Below, in pieces: positions 1 to 7,140 of a stretch of DNA of 10,579 bases. The translations under genes were made by a program, and so were the position numbers. Within the stretch, counting starts at the first letter, position 1. Every line of letters starts with the position of its first letter. The notes beneath the pieces are model-generated. The model was not told the origin of the DNA, did not search any database, and saw only the letters and a list, made by a program, of their open reading frames with translations. Origin of the DNA: JBEKYD01 sp049509915 (lineage in GTDB: Bacteria; Acidobacteriota; Terriglobia; Bryobacterales; Bryobacteraceae); the NCBI GenBank assembly GCA_049509915.1, contig JBEKZL010000255.1:1-10579 (forward strand), read 5' to 3'.

Positions 1-270
1 ATGGAAAAGATCAAGATGAACGAGGACGAACCCACTCCGCTGCACACCAAGAACTTCGTGGATTTCGTGCGCGCCAGGAAGGAACCGTTCGCGAACATCG
101 AGGTTGGCGTCCGGGCCACCACCGTCGGCTGCATTGGGAACGTGGCGCACTGGACCGGACGAAAGCTGAAGTGGGACGGTGAGACCAGGACATTCCCGGG
201 CGATACCGAGGCCAACAAGTTTGAGTTCCGCCCGTACCGCAAACCCTGGGACCTGGTAAAGATGGCTTAA
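1..270 (+). CDS. Gfo/Idh/MocA-family oxidoreductase, C-terminal fragment (5' end outside the window)
   Basis: This is the last 89 codons of an NAD(P)-dependent sugar or inositol dehydrogenase-like protein; the family usually exceeds 350 residues, so the ATG at base 1 is almost certainly an internal methionine. The recognisable part is the C-terminal signature of the Acidobacteria/Planctomycetes-type members: HTKNFVDFVRARKEP (residues 15-29), then an IEVG..ATT..C.GN.AHWTGRKLKWD block (33-59), then GDTEAN and a final RPYRKPWDL (residues 68-85). The Rossmann NAD-binding domain and the catalytic Lys motif lie to the left of the window, so substrate and cofactor cannot be judged. The gene ends in TAA, 32 bases before a strong inverted repeat, and converges on the M14 peptidase gene. 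Family membership is recognised from the tail pattern; the reaction is unknown. Confidence 0.85.
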   Translation: MEKIKMNEDEPTPLHTKNFVDFVRARKEPFANIEVGVRATTVGCIGNVAHWTGRKLKWDGETRTFPGDTEANKFEFRPYRKPWDLVKMA

Positions 271-301
271 GGATCAATCGGGAACGGCTGTCCGAACACC
301 C

Positions 302-341
302 GACATGCGCTCCCTTACATCTGAGTAAGGGAGCGCATGTC
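302..341. terminator. Perfect 17-bp inverted repeat between convergent genes, candidate bidirectional terminator
   Basis: The left arm GACATGCGCTCCCTTAC (302-318) and the right arm GTAAGGGAGCGCATGTC (325-341) are exact reverse complements around a six-base loop, ATCTGA. The repeat lies 32 bases after the stop of the oxidoreductase gene and 45 bases after the stop of the converging M14 peptidase gene, which is where a shared terminator is expected. Neither side has a T-run, so it is not a textbook intrinsic terminator. It could act as an RNA-end stabilising hairpin, or it could be a copy of a dispersed palindromic repeat. The structure is seen directly; the function is inferred. Confidence 0.6.
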
Positions 342-385
342 TACTCCCGTGATTCTGTTCCGATGCACAAGAATGCACAACGGCC

Positions 386-3268
386 TTACGGCAGAGCGGC
401 GGGTTTGGCGCTGCCGTAGTACAGTCCGTTGAAGAGCAGCTTATAGGTGACGTGGGGCTGGTCGCGGAAGTTTACTTCCGGCCCCAGCAGCACCACCTTC
501 CCTTCGCCGACGCTGGCTTCGGCCACGGCGGTACCGCCGTCCAGATATTGCTGCCCCCAAGCCCATCCGCTATCGAGCACCTGGGTACCGGAAAACCACG
601 CTACCGGATCGGTGTGCTTGATTTCGGCGTCGGGCTCCAGCTTGAACACCGGGCTGGAGTCGAAGAACACGTCCACTTGGCTAGGCATGCCGTAAGCCAG
701 CGGATTGGTGTTATCCACATTGACCTTGAGCAGGGAGCCGGGGATGTAAAACTTGTCGCGGGGCAAGGGGCGTTGCTTACCGTCCGGTCCCATTTCGGTG
801 AGATAGCTCTTCACGGGGATGCCGAACAGGTCGGCGACAGAGGTGGAGCTCCCGATGGTAACTACCGAGCCGCCGGCTTCGACGAAGCGTTTGAGCTGGG
901 GCGCGGTCTTGTCGTCGGTGATGCGGCCCTGGCGGTCGCGATATTCGTCGGGAATGGGCGCTTCGGGGCCTTCGGTGAATCCGCCGCGGCCGCCGCCACG
1001 GCCGGCCATGGCGCTGCCGCGGCGCACGGCGCCATCGGTCAGCACGATGACGTCGAACTTGCTTTTCAGGTCGCCGACATCGAGCGCGGCCGGGTAGATC
1101 ACCTGGAAGGGAAACTCATACTGTTCGAACAGCCAGCGCGTCCATCCCGAGGGCATGGAGCCGCCGAACTGGTCGTACAGGCCAATACGGATTGGCTTGA
1201 GCTTCATGGCATCGCCGGATGGAGCCTTACCCAGTGCATAGGCCGGTACGCCCAACTCCTGGGCGGCGTGGTCCAGCACTGTGCGGGCGGGGTCGGAAGC
1301 GGGCACCCAGATGGCGCCGGCGCCCAGGTCACGGCCCTCCACGGTTTCGTCCCCCTTGATCCAGTAGACGTCGCAATTGGCCTTGAGCAGGCGGTTGATC
1401 ACGATGAAGGAGTTGTTGATCTGGTGGCTCAGGAGGTAGCCGGCCGGGCTGGAAGGGCCGGTGATTTTGGCCGGCGGCGGTGCCAGCAAAGCTTCGGTGA
1501 TTTTGGCGAACGGGCCGGTGAAGTCGTCGAGAAGGCGGTCGAATCTCACCCCCATCTGGAGGGCCAGGGTCCAGCCGGTAATGTCGTAGGGGGGGATGGG
1601 CGGGCCGCCCGGATAGCGAAAGTCGTTCGGGTGATCCTGGGGCTCGAACATGTCGAGGATGTGCGGACGGAAGGCTTGCGCGGTCTTGACCACGTAAGAG
1701 CCGGCCGGATATCTTTTTCCGTTGACGCTGAAATCGGCTGTGGCGCGGCCGATATCGATGCCGGTTTTGAGCAGGGCGTTGACGAACTCGGTGGCGTTGG
1801 CGAAATCGGCCTGGTCGGCGGGGATGATGTAGCCGCGCGGATCGCGCAGCTTGGGATCGTGCAGGACGGTGTTATAGAGCGGCGTGGGGAGGGTGCGGGC
1901 GCCGAGGCCGCCGGGCAGATCGGGATTGGCATCGGGTGTGGGCGGCGGCGCCGCGCCGCCTCGTCCTCCACGGCCGCCAGGGGTTGCGGCCGCGGCGGCA
2001 GCTTCCAGGGCGGCGATTCGTTTGGGGGTGGTCGTCCAGTTATCGCGGCTGCCTTTCTGTATCGAATTGCGGCCCATCTGGTAGATGTTGTAAAGGAAGA
2101 TTTCGCGATAGCGGGAGGCCAGGTCGAGGACCGCGCGGTTATTCGTCACGTCGTAATCGATGGATTGGCGATAGTGCCACTCCTGCGGCGCGATGGGCAG
2201 GGGCCAGTCGCCCTGCGGCAACTGCTTTTCCGCCACCAGCGGAATCGACATCGGGGTGGGGCTGCCGATGATTTCGGTGAGCAGGCCGATCATGTTGTGG
2301 AAGTAGGTAACGGTGCGCAGGCCGCCGTTCCACCATGTCGAGTAATTGGCGCCGCTGCGCATGGCGCTGCCGCCCTTGCCCTCGGCCACCAGGCGGCTGT
2401 GCATGGCCGTACCCACCAGTTCGATGCCGAGGGGAACCAGCGGGTCGAAGTTGTAATTGAAGGGATCGCGGAAGGGGGGCATGAAGATCACCGCGCCGGC
2501 CGGGCCGGTCTGGTGGTGGTTGTAGACGATTTGCGGATACCACTCGCGGAACATGACGCGGTTCATGTTGGTGGTTTCCGGCATGTTGGACATGTAGAAA
2601 TCGCGGTTATCGTCGTGGCCGATGTACTTGTTGTAAAGGCGGGGCGTGTTGGCGAAGGTGCGCTTATTGGGCGGCACTACCAGCGGAGCGCCGGGCTTTT
2701 CGGAGCGGCGCATGTACCAGTTGGCTTCCAGCTCCTGGCCATCGGGATTGGCCTGCACGCAAAGCACGATCACATCGCGCAGAAAGCGCAGCGTCTCTTC
2801 ATCGTTGCGGCTGACCAGTTGGTAGACGGTTTCCATGAGCTGCTGCGAGCCAACGGTTTCGCTGGCGTGCAAGCCGCCATCGATCCATACCACGGCCTTG
2901 CCCTCGCGCGCCAAAGCGTGCGCCTCGTCGTCGGTGAGTCCCTCGGCGCGGGCCAGCTTTTCGGAAATCTGGCGGTAATGATCGAGCCTGGCGAGGTTTT
3001 CGGGCGAGGTGATGATCGCCATGTACTGATTGCGGCCTTCGCCGGTGGGGCCGATCGCGACCAGCTTCATGCGGTCGGATTCCCGGGCCAGCGTCTTCCA
3101 GTAGGCTTCGAGCTGGGTGTAGCTGGCCATCTGGTAATCGTCGCCCAGGTTGAATCCGAGGGCTTCGGTGGGGGCGGTGATTTTGGGGGCGGTTTGTGCG
3201 ACCAGCGTCGGCACACAACAACCCATGGACACAGCGAGTGCGAGACAAGCGAGACGTCTGTGGATCAT
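386..3268 (-). CDS. Secreted M14-family zinc carboxypeptidase-like protein with C-terminal amidotransferase-like domain
   Basis: A 960-residue exported metallopeptidase, predicted to act on peptides outside the cytoplasm. Residues 1-25 form a signal peptide (basic MIHRR, hydrophobic core, VAQ before the mature TAPK). The M14 zinc site is clear: H134-A-S-E137 in GGLHASETVG, NPDG at 174-177, DNRDF at 220-224, the third ligand H251 or H252 in YNHHQTG, and the catalytic Glu as E332 in GLLTEIIGS. An Ala-rich, then Gly/Arg/Pro-rich linker spans about 424-454. Residues about 690-955 resemble a class I glutamine amidotransferase-like fold, but the expected Cys elbow reads TIGSSTS (805-811), so this part is probably non-catalytic. 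A second Gly/Arg tract lies at 757-763. The start at 3268 is chosen because it precedes the signal peptide; the longer frame would run into the divergent DUF2339 gene. No strong ribosome binding site is visible. Family assignment is firm; the substrate is unknown. Confidence 0.92.
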   Translation of the reverse strand: MIHRRLACLALAVSMGCCVPTLVAQTAPKITAPTEALGFNLGDDYQMASYTQLEAYWKTLARESDRMKLVAIGPTGEGRNQYMAIITSPENLARLDHYRQISEKLARAEGLTDDEAHALAREGKAVVWIDGGLHASETVGSQQLMETVYQLVSRNDEETLRFLRDVIVLCVQANPDGQELEANWYMRRSEKPGAPLVVPPNKRTFANTPRLYNKYIGHDDNRDFYMSNMPETTNMNRVMFREWYPQIVYNHHQTGPAGAVIFMPPFRDPFNYNFDPLVPLGIELVGTAMHSRLVAEGKGGSAMRSGANYSTWWNGGLRTVTYFHNMIGLLTEIIGSPTPMSIPLVAEKQLPQGDWPLPIAPQEWHYRQSIDYDVTNNRAVLDLASRYREIFLYNIYQMGRNSIQKGSRDNWTTTPKRIAALEAAAAAATPGGRGGRGGAAPPPTPDANPDLPGGLGARTLPTPLYNTVLHDPKLRDPRGYIIPADQADFANATEFVNALLKTGIDIGRATADFSVNGKRYPAGSYVVKTAQAFRPHILDMFEPQDHPNDFRYPGGPPIPPYDITGWTLALQMGVRFDRLLDDFTGPFAKITEALLAPPPAKITGPSSPAGYLLSHQINNSFIVINRLLKANCDVYWIKGDETVEGRDLGAGAIWVPASDPARTVLDHAAQELGVPAYALGKAPSGDAMKLKPIRIGLYDQFGGSMPSGWTRWLFEQYEFPFQVIYPAALDVGDLKSKFDVIVLTDGAVRRGSAMAGRGGGRGGFTEGPEAPIPDEYRDRQGRITDDKTAPQLKRFVEAGGSVVTIGSSTSVADLFGIPVKSYLTEMGPDGKQRPLPRDKFYIPGSLLKVNVDNTNPLAYGMPSQVDVFFDSSPVFKLEPDAEIKHTDPVAWFSGTQVLDSGWAWGQQYLDGGTAVAEASVGEGKVVLLGPEVNFRDQPHVTYKLLFNGLYYGSAKPAALP

Positions 3269-3365
3269 GGGTAAAAGTGTACTAAAACGCGGGGGAGGGT
3301 CGCCACGGCTGGATGAGCGGGCCGCTGCGTCTGCTCGCAATCGTGTATTCTGATACGGAACGCTG
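3269..3365. promoter_or_regulatory. Divergent intergenic region, presumed promoters for both flanking genes
   Basis: These 97 bases separate the divergent M14 peptidase and DUF2339 genes, so both promoters are expected here or just inside the genes. A -10-like TACACT occurs on the minus strand at 3281-3276, and a -10-like TATTCT on the plus strand at 3346-3351. Neither has a convincing -35 box at normal spacing, and the minus-strand one is only eight bases before the start codon. The region is reported on layout rather than on motif strength. Confidence 0.3.
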
Positions 3366-5213
3366 GTGGATATGGCTGGTGCGATCTTACTCGTCGCTCT
3401 GTTGCTGATCGCTCTGATTGTCCTGCCGATTGTCGCCATCGTCCGGACTAGCCGCATCCGCGCCCTGGAGCTTCGCGTCGCCGGACTGGAAGCCGCCCTG
3501 CTCCGCCTCATCGGCGAGCGCGCAGCCGAAGCGCCGCAGCCGGCCGAAGCCGCCCGGATTATCCCCTCCATCCCTGCCGCGCCCGCCGTTCTGGTGTCTC
3601 CCGAGCCTCCCGCGACGGTTCCCGAGATCGCCGCACCACGGGAAAACCTGGAACAGCTCATAGGCCGCAAGTGGCTGGGATGGGTCGCCATCCTGCTGAT
3701 CTTCGGCGCCACGGTGTACTTCCTGAAGTACGCTTTCGACAACCGCTGGATCGGCGAGCTGGGCCGAGTGATGCTCGGCGTCGCCGCCTCGCTCACCCTG
3801 GTCTGGCTCGGCCATGACCGCCATCAGAAGCAGTGGCGCTATTTCTCGCAGATCCTGACCGGCGGCGGCATCGCCATTCTTTATCTTTCCATCTACGGAG
3901 CTTTCGGCTACTACCACCTGATCGACCAGCGTGGTGCCTTCGTCTTTCTCGCCATAGTGGTGGCCGAGGCGTTTCTGCTGAGTGCCGTTTACCTTGCGCC
4001 ATCGATCGCCGTCATGGCCCTGGTGGGCGGCTTCCTGGTTCCCGTGCTGCTCTCCACCGGCCGCGACCAGTATGGCATTCTGTTCACCTACATCGGGCTG
4101 CTTGACCTGGGCATGCTAGGGGTGGTGATCGGCCGCTCGTGGCGCTGGATCGGGTCTTTGGCGTACGCCGGCACGCAGTTCTTGTTCTGGAGCTGGTATT
4201 CGGAGCACTACCATCCGGCAAAACGCCCGGCGGCGCTTGTGTTTCAGACCGCCATCTTCCTTTTGTTTATCCTGGCCGACCTGGCCCCGCACTTCCGCCG
4301 CCGCGCCGCCGGATGGGAGGAATGGGTCCGGCTGGCGGTGAATCCCTTCGTCTTCTACGCCACCTGCTACACGCTGCTGAATGACGACCACCACGACTGG
4401 ATGGCCGTTCTGGCCCTGCTCCTGGCGATAGTCTATGCGGCCCTGGCGCGGGCCGAACTGGCACTGCGGCCGTCGGACCGCCGCATCCTTCTGGTCACGC
4501 TGGGCACGGCCCTGACTTTCGTCACCCTCGCCATCCCGGTCCAACTGGAGTCGAACTGGATCGCCATCGGCTGGGGCGCGGAGGCCATGGCGCTGCTGTG
4601 GGCCGGCGTCGAAACCGGCGCGCGGCCGCTCCGATTGCTCTCCTCGATCGTCTTCGCCCTAGCCGCGGGCCGGTACCTGTTCGCGGACACGCCCTGGGGT
4701 TCCCGCGCGGCGTTCACGCCGGTTTTCAACCGCTACTTCCTGGGGATGCTGGCGCTCACGGCCAGCCTCGGCGCAGCCGCGTACCTGTACGGGCGAGCGC
4801 GGCCGCGCGCCGCGCTCCTGGCCGGCCTGGCGGCGTTTGCCGTTCTGTGGATCGGTACCAGCGTCGAGGCCTTCACCTACTTCAGCGTTCGGGCGGAGGC
4901 GCTGGCCTACTCCGCGGGTCTCGAAACCGGTGAAACCTTGCGCCACCTGCGCTGGGCCGGGCAGCTCTCATTGTCGCTGCTTTGGTCCGCTTACGCCGGC
5001 CTCGCGACCGCGGCCGGCTTCCGTTTCCGGCTCCGCGCCCTGCGCTCCACAGGACTGGTGGTTTTCGGCGTCACCCTCGTCAAAGTGCTACTGGAGGATA
5101 TTCCGGAGCTGCGCCAGTTCTATCGCATCGTCGCCCTGCTGGCACTGGGACTCGTCCTGCTGGGGGCGGCATGGATCTATCAGCGAAGTATTCGCCGGGA
5201 GCAAACGCGATGA
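3366..5213 (+). CDS. DUF2339 polytopic membrane protein
   Basis: A 615-residue integral membrane protein of unknown function. It opens with one hydrophobic helix (about 5-26), then a short Arg/Leu/Glu-rich stretch likely to form a coiled coil (28-52), and a Pro/Ala-rich linker (53-92). The DUF2339 signature starts at LEQLIGRKWLGWVAILLIFG (95-114), with FLKYAFDNRWIGELGRV (119-135), followed by hydrophobic segments to the end, probably more than a dozen helices. The last residues, SIRREQTR, are basic. The length fits the family. The start is GTG at 3366 or ATG at 3372; the only ribosome-binding-like bases are GGAA at 3357-3360, so the choice is open. The stop TGA overlaps the start of the DUF3999 gene, which shows translational coupling. 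From what I know of these families the two are often neighbours, so a shared envelope role is likely. No enzymatic residues were recognised. Confidence 0.9.
   Translation: MDMAGAILLVALLLIALIVLPIVAIVRTSRIRALELRVAGLEAALLRLIGERAAEAPQPAEAARIIPSIPAAPAVLVSPEPPATVPEIAAPRENLEQLIGRKWLGWVAILLIFGATVYFLKYAFDNRWIGELGRVMLGVAASLTLVWLGHDRHQKQWRYFSQILTGGGIAILYLSIYGAFGYYHLIDQRGAFVFLAIVVAEAFLLSAVYLAPSIAVMALVGGFLVPVLLSTGRDQYGILFTYIGLLDLGMLGVVIGRSWRWIGSLAYAGTQFLFWSWYSEHYHPAKRPAALVFQTAIFLLFILADLAPHFRRRAAGWEEWVRLAVNPFVFYATCYTLLNDDHHDWMAVLALLLAIVYAALARAELALRPSDRRILLVTLGTALTFVTLAIPVQLESNWIAIGWGAEAMALLWAGVETGARPLRLLSSIVFALAAGRYLFADTPWGSRAAFTPVFNRYFLGMLALTASLGAAAYLYGRARPRAALLAGLAAFAVLWIGTSVEAFTYFSVRAEALAYSAGLETGETLRHLRWAGQLSLSLLWSAYAGLATAAGFRFRLRALRSTGLVVFGVTLVKVLLEDIPELRQFYRIVALLALGLVLLGAAWIYQRSIRREQTR
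5197..5201 (+). promoter_or_regulatory. Ribosome binding site of the DUF3999 gene
   Basis: GGGAG lies eight bases before the ATG at 5210, inside the last codons of the DUF2339 gene. It decides the start: the open frame extends back to 4982, but only this ATG is followed by a signal peptide and preceded by a ribosome binding site. Confidence 0.65.
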
Positions 5214-6496
5214 AGAGAATCTTCCCGACCGGATGTCTGGTTTTGGCCCTGTTACCCGTCGCGCGGGCGCAAGCCCCCGGCGCGCCAGAGGCGTTGAGCG
5301 GCTGGCCGTATTTCAAGGAATTGCGTCTGCCCCGCACGGTGCCGGGATTGCTCGATTTCGTCCTCGACCGCGAAACCCTGGACCAGGCCCGCGCCGACCA
5401 GGCGGATCTTCGCCTCTATGACAGCGCCGGCCGCGAGATTCCCTACGTGTTGCGCGTCCGGCGCGCGGTGGAAACCCAGAGCGTACTCGCCGTCCGCGAG
5501 TTCAACCTCGCGGTGGAGGGCAACGCCGCCGTGGCCTCCTGCGACCTGGGCCCGCAGCCCGCCGAGCACAATCTGGTCGAGATCGATACCGCCGGTGTGG
5601 ATTACCGCCGCCTGGCCGACGTTCAGGGCAGCTCCGATGGCGTGGCCTGGTCCACCCTGGCCTCCGAGGCGATTTTGTTCCGCTTCGCCGCCGCCGGCCG
5701 CTCGGTGGAGCAGTCGGCGGTTTCCTATCCCGTCAGCCGCTACCGCTATCTGCGCGTGCGCGTGAGCCGCGATCCCCAAGTGGATTCCGGCGCGCCCCTA
5801 ATTGACGCGCTGCGCGTTCGCCGCTCGGTGCGGATGCGGGGCGAGATGGTTTCATTCCCCGCCGAACGCGTGGATCGCGAACCTGACCGCAGGGATGGCC
5901 GCCCAGCTTCCATCTGGCGCATCGACCTGGGAGGCCGCGTGCCGTTCGAGCGCCTGACGTTCGACGTGGCGGATCCGGCTTTCTCGCGGCCCTTCCAGGT
6001 GGAAATCGTGGACGACCCGGCCGCGCCCGTGGTGATTGCCTCGGGCGAGCTGACCCGGAGTGCCGAGACCGGCGGCCAGCCGCTCGCGATCGCCTTCCTC
6101 GAGCGTTTCGGCCGCCGTTTGAAACTGACCGTGACCGACGACCGCAATCCGCCTCTCGGGATCGGCGGCATCGCCGCGGTGAGCGCCGCGCGGCAGGTGA
6201 TCTTTGAAGCCGGTGCCTCGGCGTCCGCCGGCCCGGCGCGCCTCTACTACGGCAATCCCAAGGCGCTGGCGCCGCGCTACGATCTGGGCGTGCGTATCCC
6301 CGCGAGTCCGGCCGAGGCTCCCGTGCGGTTGTCGCTCTCCGCGCAACTCCCGAACCCGATCTACAGTCCCGAGCCCAAACCGTTTTCGGAGCGCTCGCCC
6401 TGGCTGATCTACGTAGTATTAGCCGCAGCTAGTCTGGCCCTGGCCGCGATTCTATTGAGCCTGGCGCGCGCCGCCAGGGTGCAGCCGCAGGAATGA
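5210..6496 (+). CDS. DUF3999 periplasmic protein with C-terminal membrane anchor
   Basis: A 428-residue exported protein of unknown function. Residues 1-22 are a signal peptide (MKRIF, hydrophobic core, ARAQA), and one transmembrane helix lies at about 398-420 with Arg-rich residues after it, so the body should face the periplasm. The body looks like two beta-sandwich modules. Residues about 118-205 follow a discoidin-like pattern (DVQGSSDGVAWSTL, then YRYLRVRVSR). Residues about 236-330 repeat the theme (IWRIDLGG, FERLTFDV, RLKLTVTDDRNPPLGIGG). Near the C-terminus ARLYYGNPKALAPRYDLG (343-360) is typical of DUF3999. The gene overlaps the DUF2339 gene by four bases (ATGA) and must be co-translated with it. 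I infer a ligand- or glycan-binding partner of the membrane protein; the fold assignment comes from pattern and not from a search. Confidence 0.85.
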   Translation: MKRIFPTGCLVLALLPVARAQAPGAPEALSGWPYFKELRLPRTVPGLLDFVLDRETLDQARADQADLRLYDSAGREIPYVLRVRRAVETQSVLAVREFNLAVEGNAAVASCDLGPQPAEHNLVEIDTAGVDYRRLADVQGSSDGVAWSTLASEAILFRFAAAGRSVEQSAVSYPVSRYRYLRVRVSRDPQVDSGAPLIDALRVRRSVRMRGEMVSFPAERVDREPDRRDGRPASIWRIDLGGRVPFERLTFDVADPAFSRPFQVEIVDDPAAPVVIASGELTRSAETGGQPLAIAFLERFGRRLKLTVTDDRNPPLGIGGIAAVSAARQVIFEAGASASAGPARLYYGNPKALAPRYDLGVRIPASPAEAPVRLSLSAQLPNPIYSPEPKPFSERSPWLIYVVLAAASLALAAILLSLARAARVQPQE

Positions 6497-6632
6497 GGGG
6501 CATGGCCAGCCCTGAACCAAGTTTCACGGGGACTACCGGGAACGGTTCGCCGCGATTCAACCCTTGAGGAACCGAATTCCGCGCCGCCGTTCCGAGAGAA
6601 GTGCCGCCTCGCGATCATTGGTGGATAGGCTG

Positions 6633-7018
6633 TTACCGCCAGAAATCCGCTTTTGTGACCTTGTAGGCCGTCGTCTCCGCAACGGGATATCCGGCCGGTC
6701 GAGCCGAAATCGGCGGTTTCCGAGTGGCGCGTGACCCGGCCCGAGCGGCACTTCGACGAGATGGCGACGCTCGGTGCACGCGGTGTCGCGTCTTCGTCGA
6801 ACAGCGCCCGGCGGGCGCACTTTGTCGGTGGTGTTCTCAATGGCGTAGCGCCGCGGATCGCGCAGCACGTCATCGAAATACGATCCGCTCAGCGCAATTT
6901 CGGCGCTCGTCAGCTCCGCTCGCATTTCGGCCGCAATCCGCCGCAGTTGCGGATTGAGCAGCAGGCCGACGCCACTTGCGAACACCAGCCTAATCGAGCC
7001 GGCGAAGCTGTACTGGTG
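6633..7018 (-). pseudogene. Frameshifted coding remnant, family not recognised
   Basis: On the minus strand, the frame that begins just after a TAG at 7021-7019 reads HQYSFAGSIRLVFASGVG and continues through NPQLRRIAAEMRAELTSAEI, GSYFDDVLRDPRRYAIENTT to about 6810, with third codon positions mostly G or C, as in a real gene. From about 6830 that bias moves to another frame (RRALFDEDATPRAPSVAISS onward). Near 6690 a third frame gives a plausible ending, VAETTAYKVTKADFW, with TAA at 6635-6633. This looks like the decayed 3' part of a gene with at least two frameshifts and no intact start. I do not recognise the family. It may instead be ordinary intergenic sequence with chance bias. Confidence 0.35.
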
Positions 7019-7129
7019 CTAGGATCGAACTTCGGAGCGGGCGAGCAACTGCTTCGAGATTCAATTTCGGTTACCTTATGTGATGAGAGAATGAACCGGT
7101 TCCAGACGCGAGTCGGTTTTGGTGGCGTA

Positions 7130-7135
7130 AAGGAG
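7130..7135 (+). promoter_or_regulatory. Strong ribosome binding site of the enolase-superfamily gene
   Basis: AAGGAG sits five bases before the ATG at 7141 and is the best Shine-Dalgarno match in the window. It fixes the start so that the Tat signal is complete, and it argues against the overlapping plus-strand frame that begins at 6731. Confidence 0.75.
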
Positions 7136-7140
7136 AGTAA

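Larger units (their letters stand above)
6497..7140. other. 644-bp stretch without an intact gene
   Basis: Between the DUF3999 stop and the enolase-superfamily start no intact protein gene is convincing. Several open frames of 77-181 codons exist on both strands, but none has a start site, family pattern and codon use that agree. The centre (about 6633-7018) carries a minus-strand coding remnant described separately. The last 120 bases are less GC-rich and should hold the promoter of the gene at 7141; I see no -35/-10 pair good enough to call. No tRNA-like structure or long inverted repeat was seen. Confidence 0.5.

Noticed and set aside
15..18. Possible lipoprotein signal at residues 15-18 (MGCC) of the M14 peptidase; coordinates here are residue numbers.
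   Set aside because: The position three before Cys is Ser and not Leu/Val/Ile, and a normal cleavage site (VAQ before TAPK) follows a few residues later.
363..380. Direct repeat of ATGCACAA (363-370 and 373-380) just outside the end of the M14 gene.
   Set aside because: It has only two copies of eight bases, and the gap shows no promoter, operator context or duplication of a mobile element end; chance is a sufficient explanation.
452..3274. A 940-codon open frame on the plus strand lying entirely antisense to the M14 peptidase gene.
   Set aside because: Its codons are in exact register with the peptidase codons, so a stop would require TTA, CTA or TCA in the sense gene, which are rare at this GC content. 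The translation shows no family pattern, while the sense strand has a signal peptide and a full zinc site.
3269..3796. N-terminal extension of the M14 peptidase frame by 176 codons.
   Set aside because: It overlaps the DUF2339 gene head-on, is Arg/Ser/Ala-rich without pattern, and would bury the signal peptide at 3268 inside the protein.
7053..7081. Possible promoter TTCGAG ... TTATGT upstream of the gene at 7141.
   Set aside because: The spacing is 17 bases, but both boxes match the consensus poorly, so it is not better than background.
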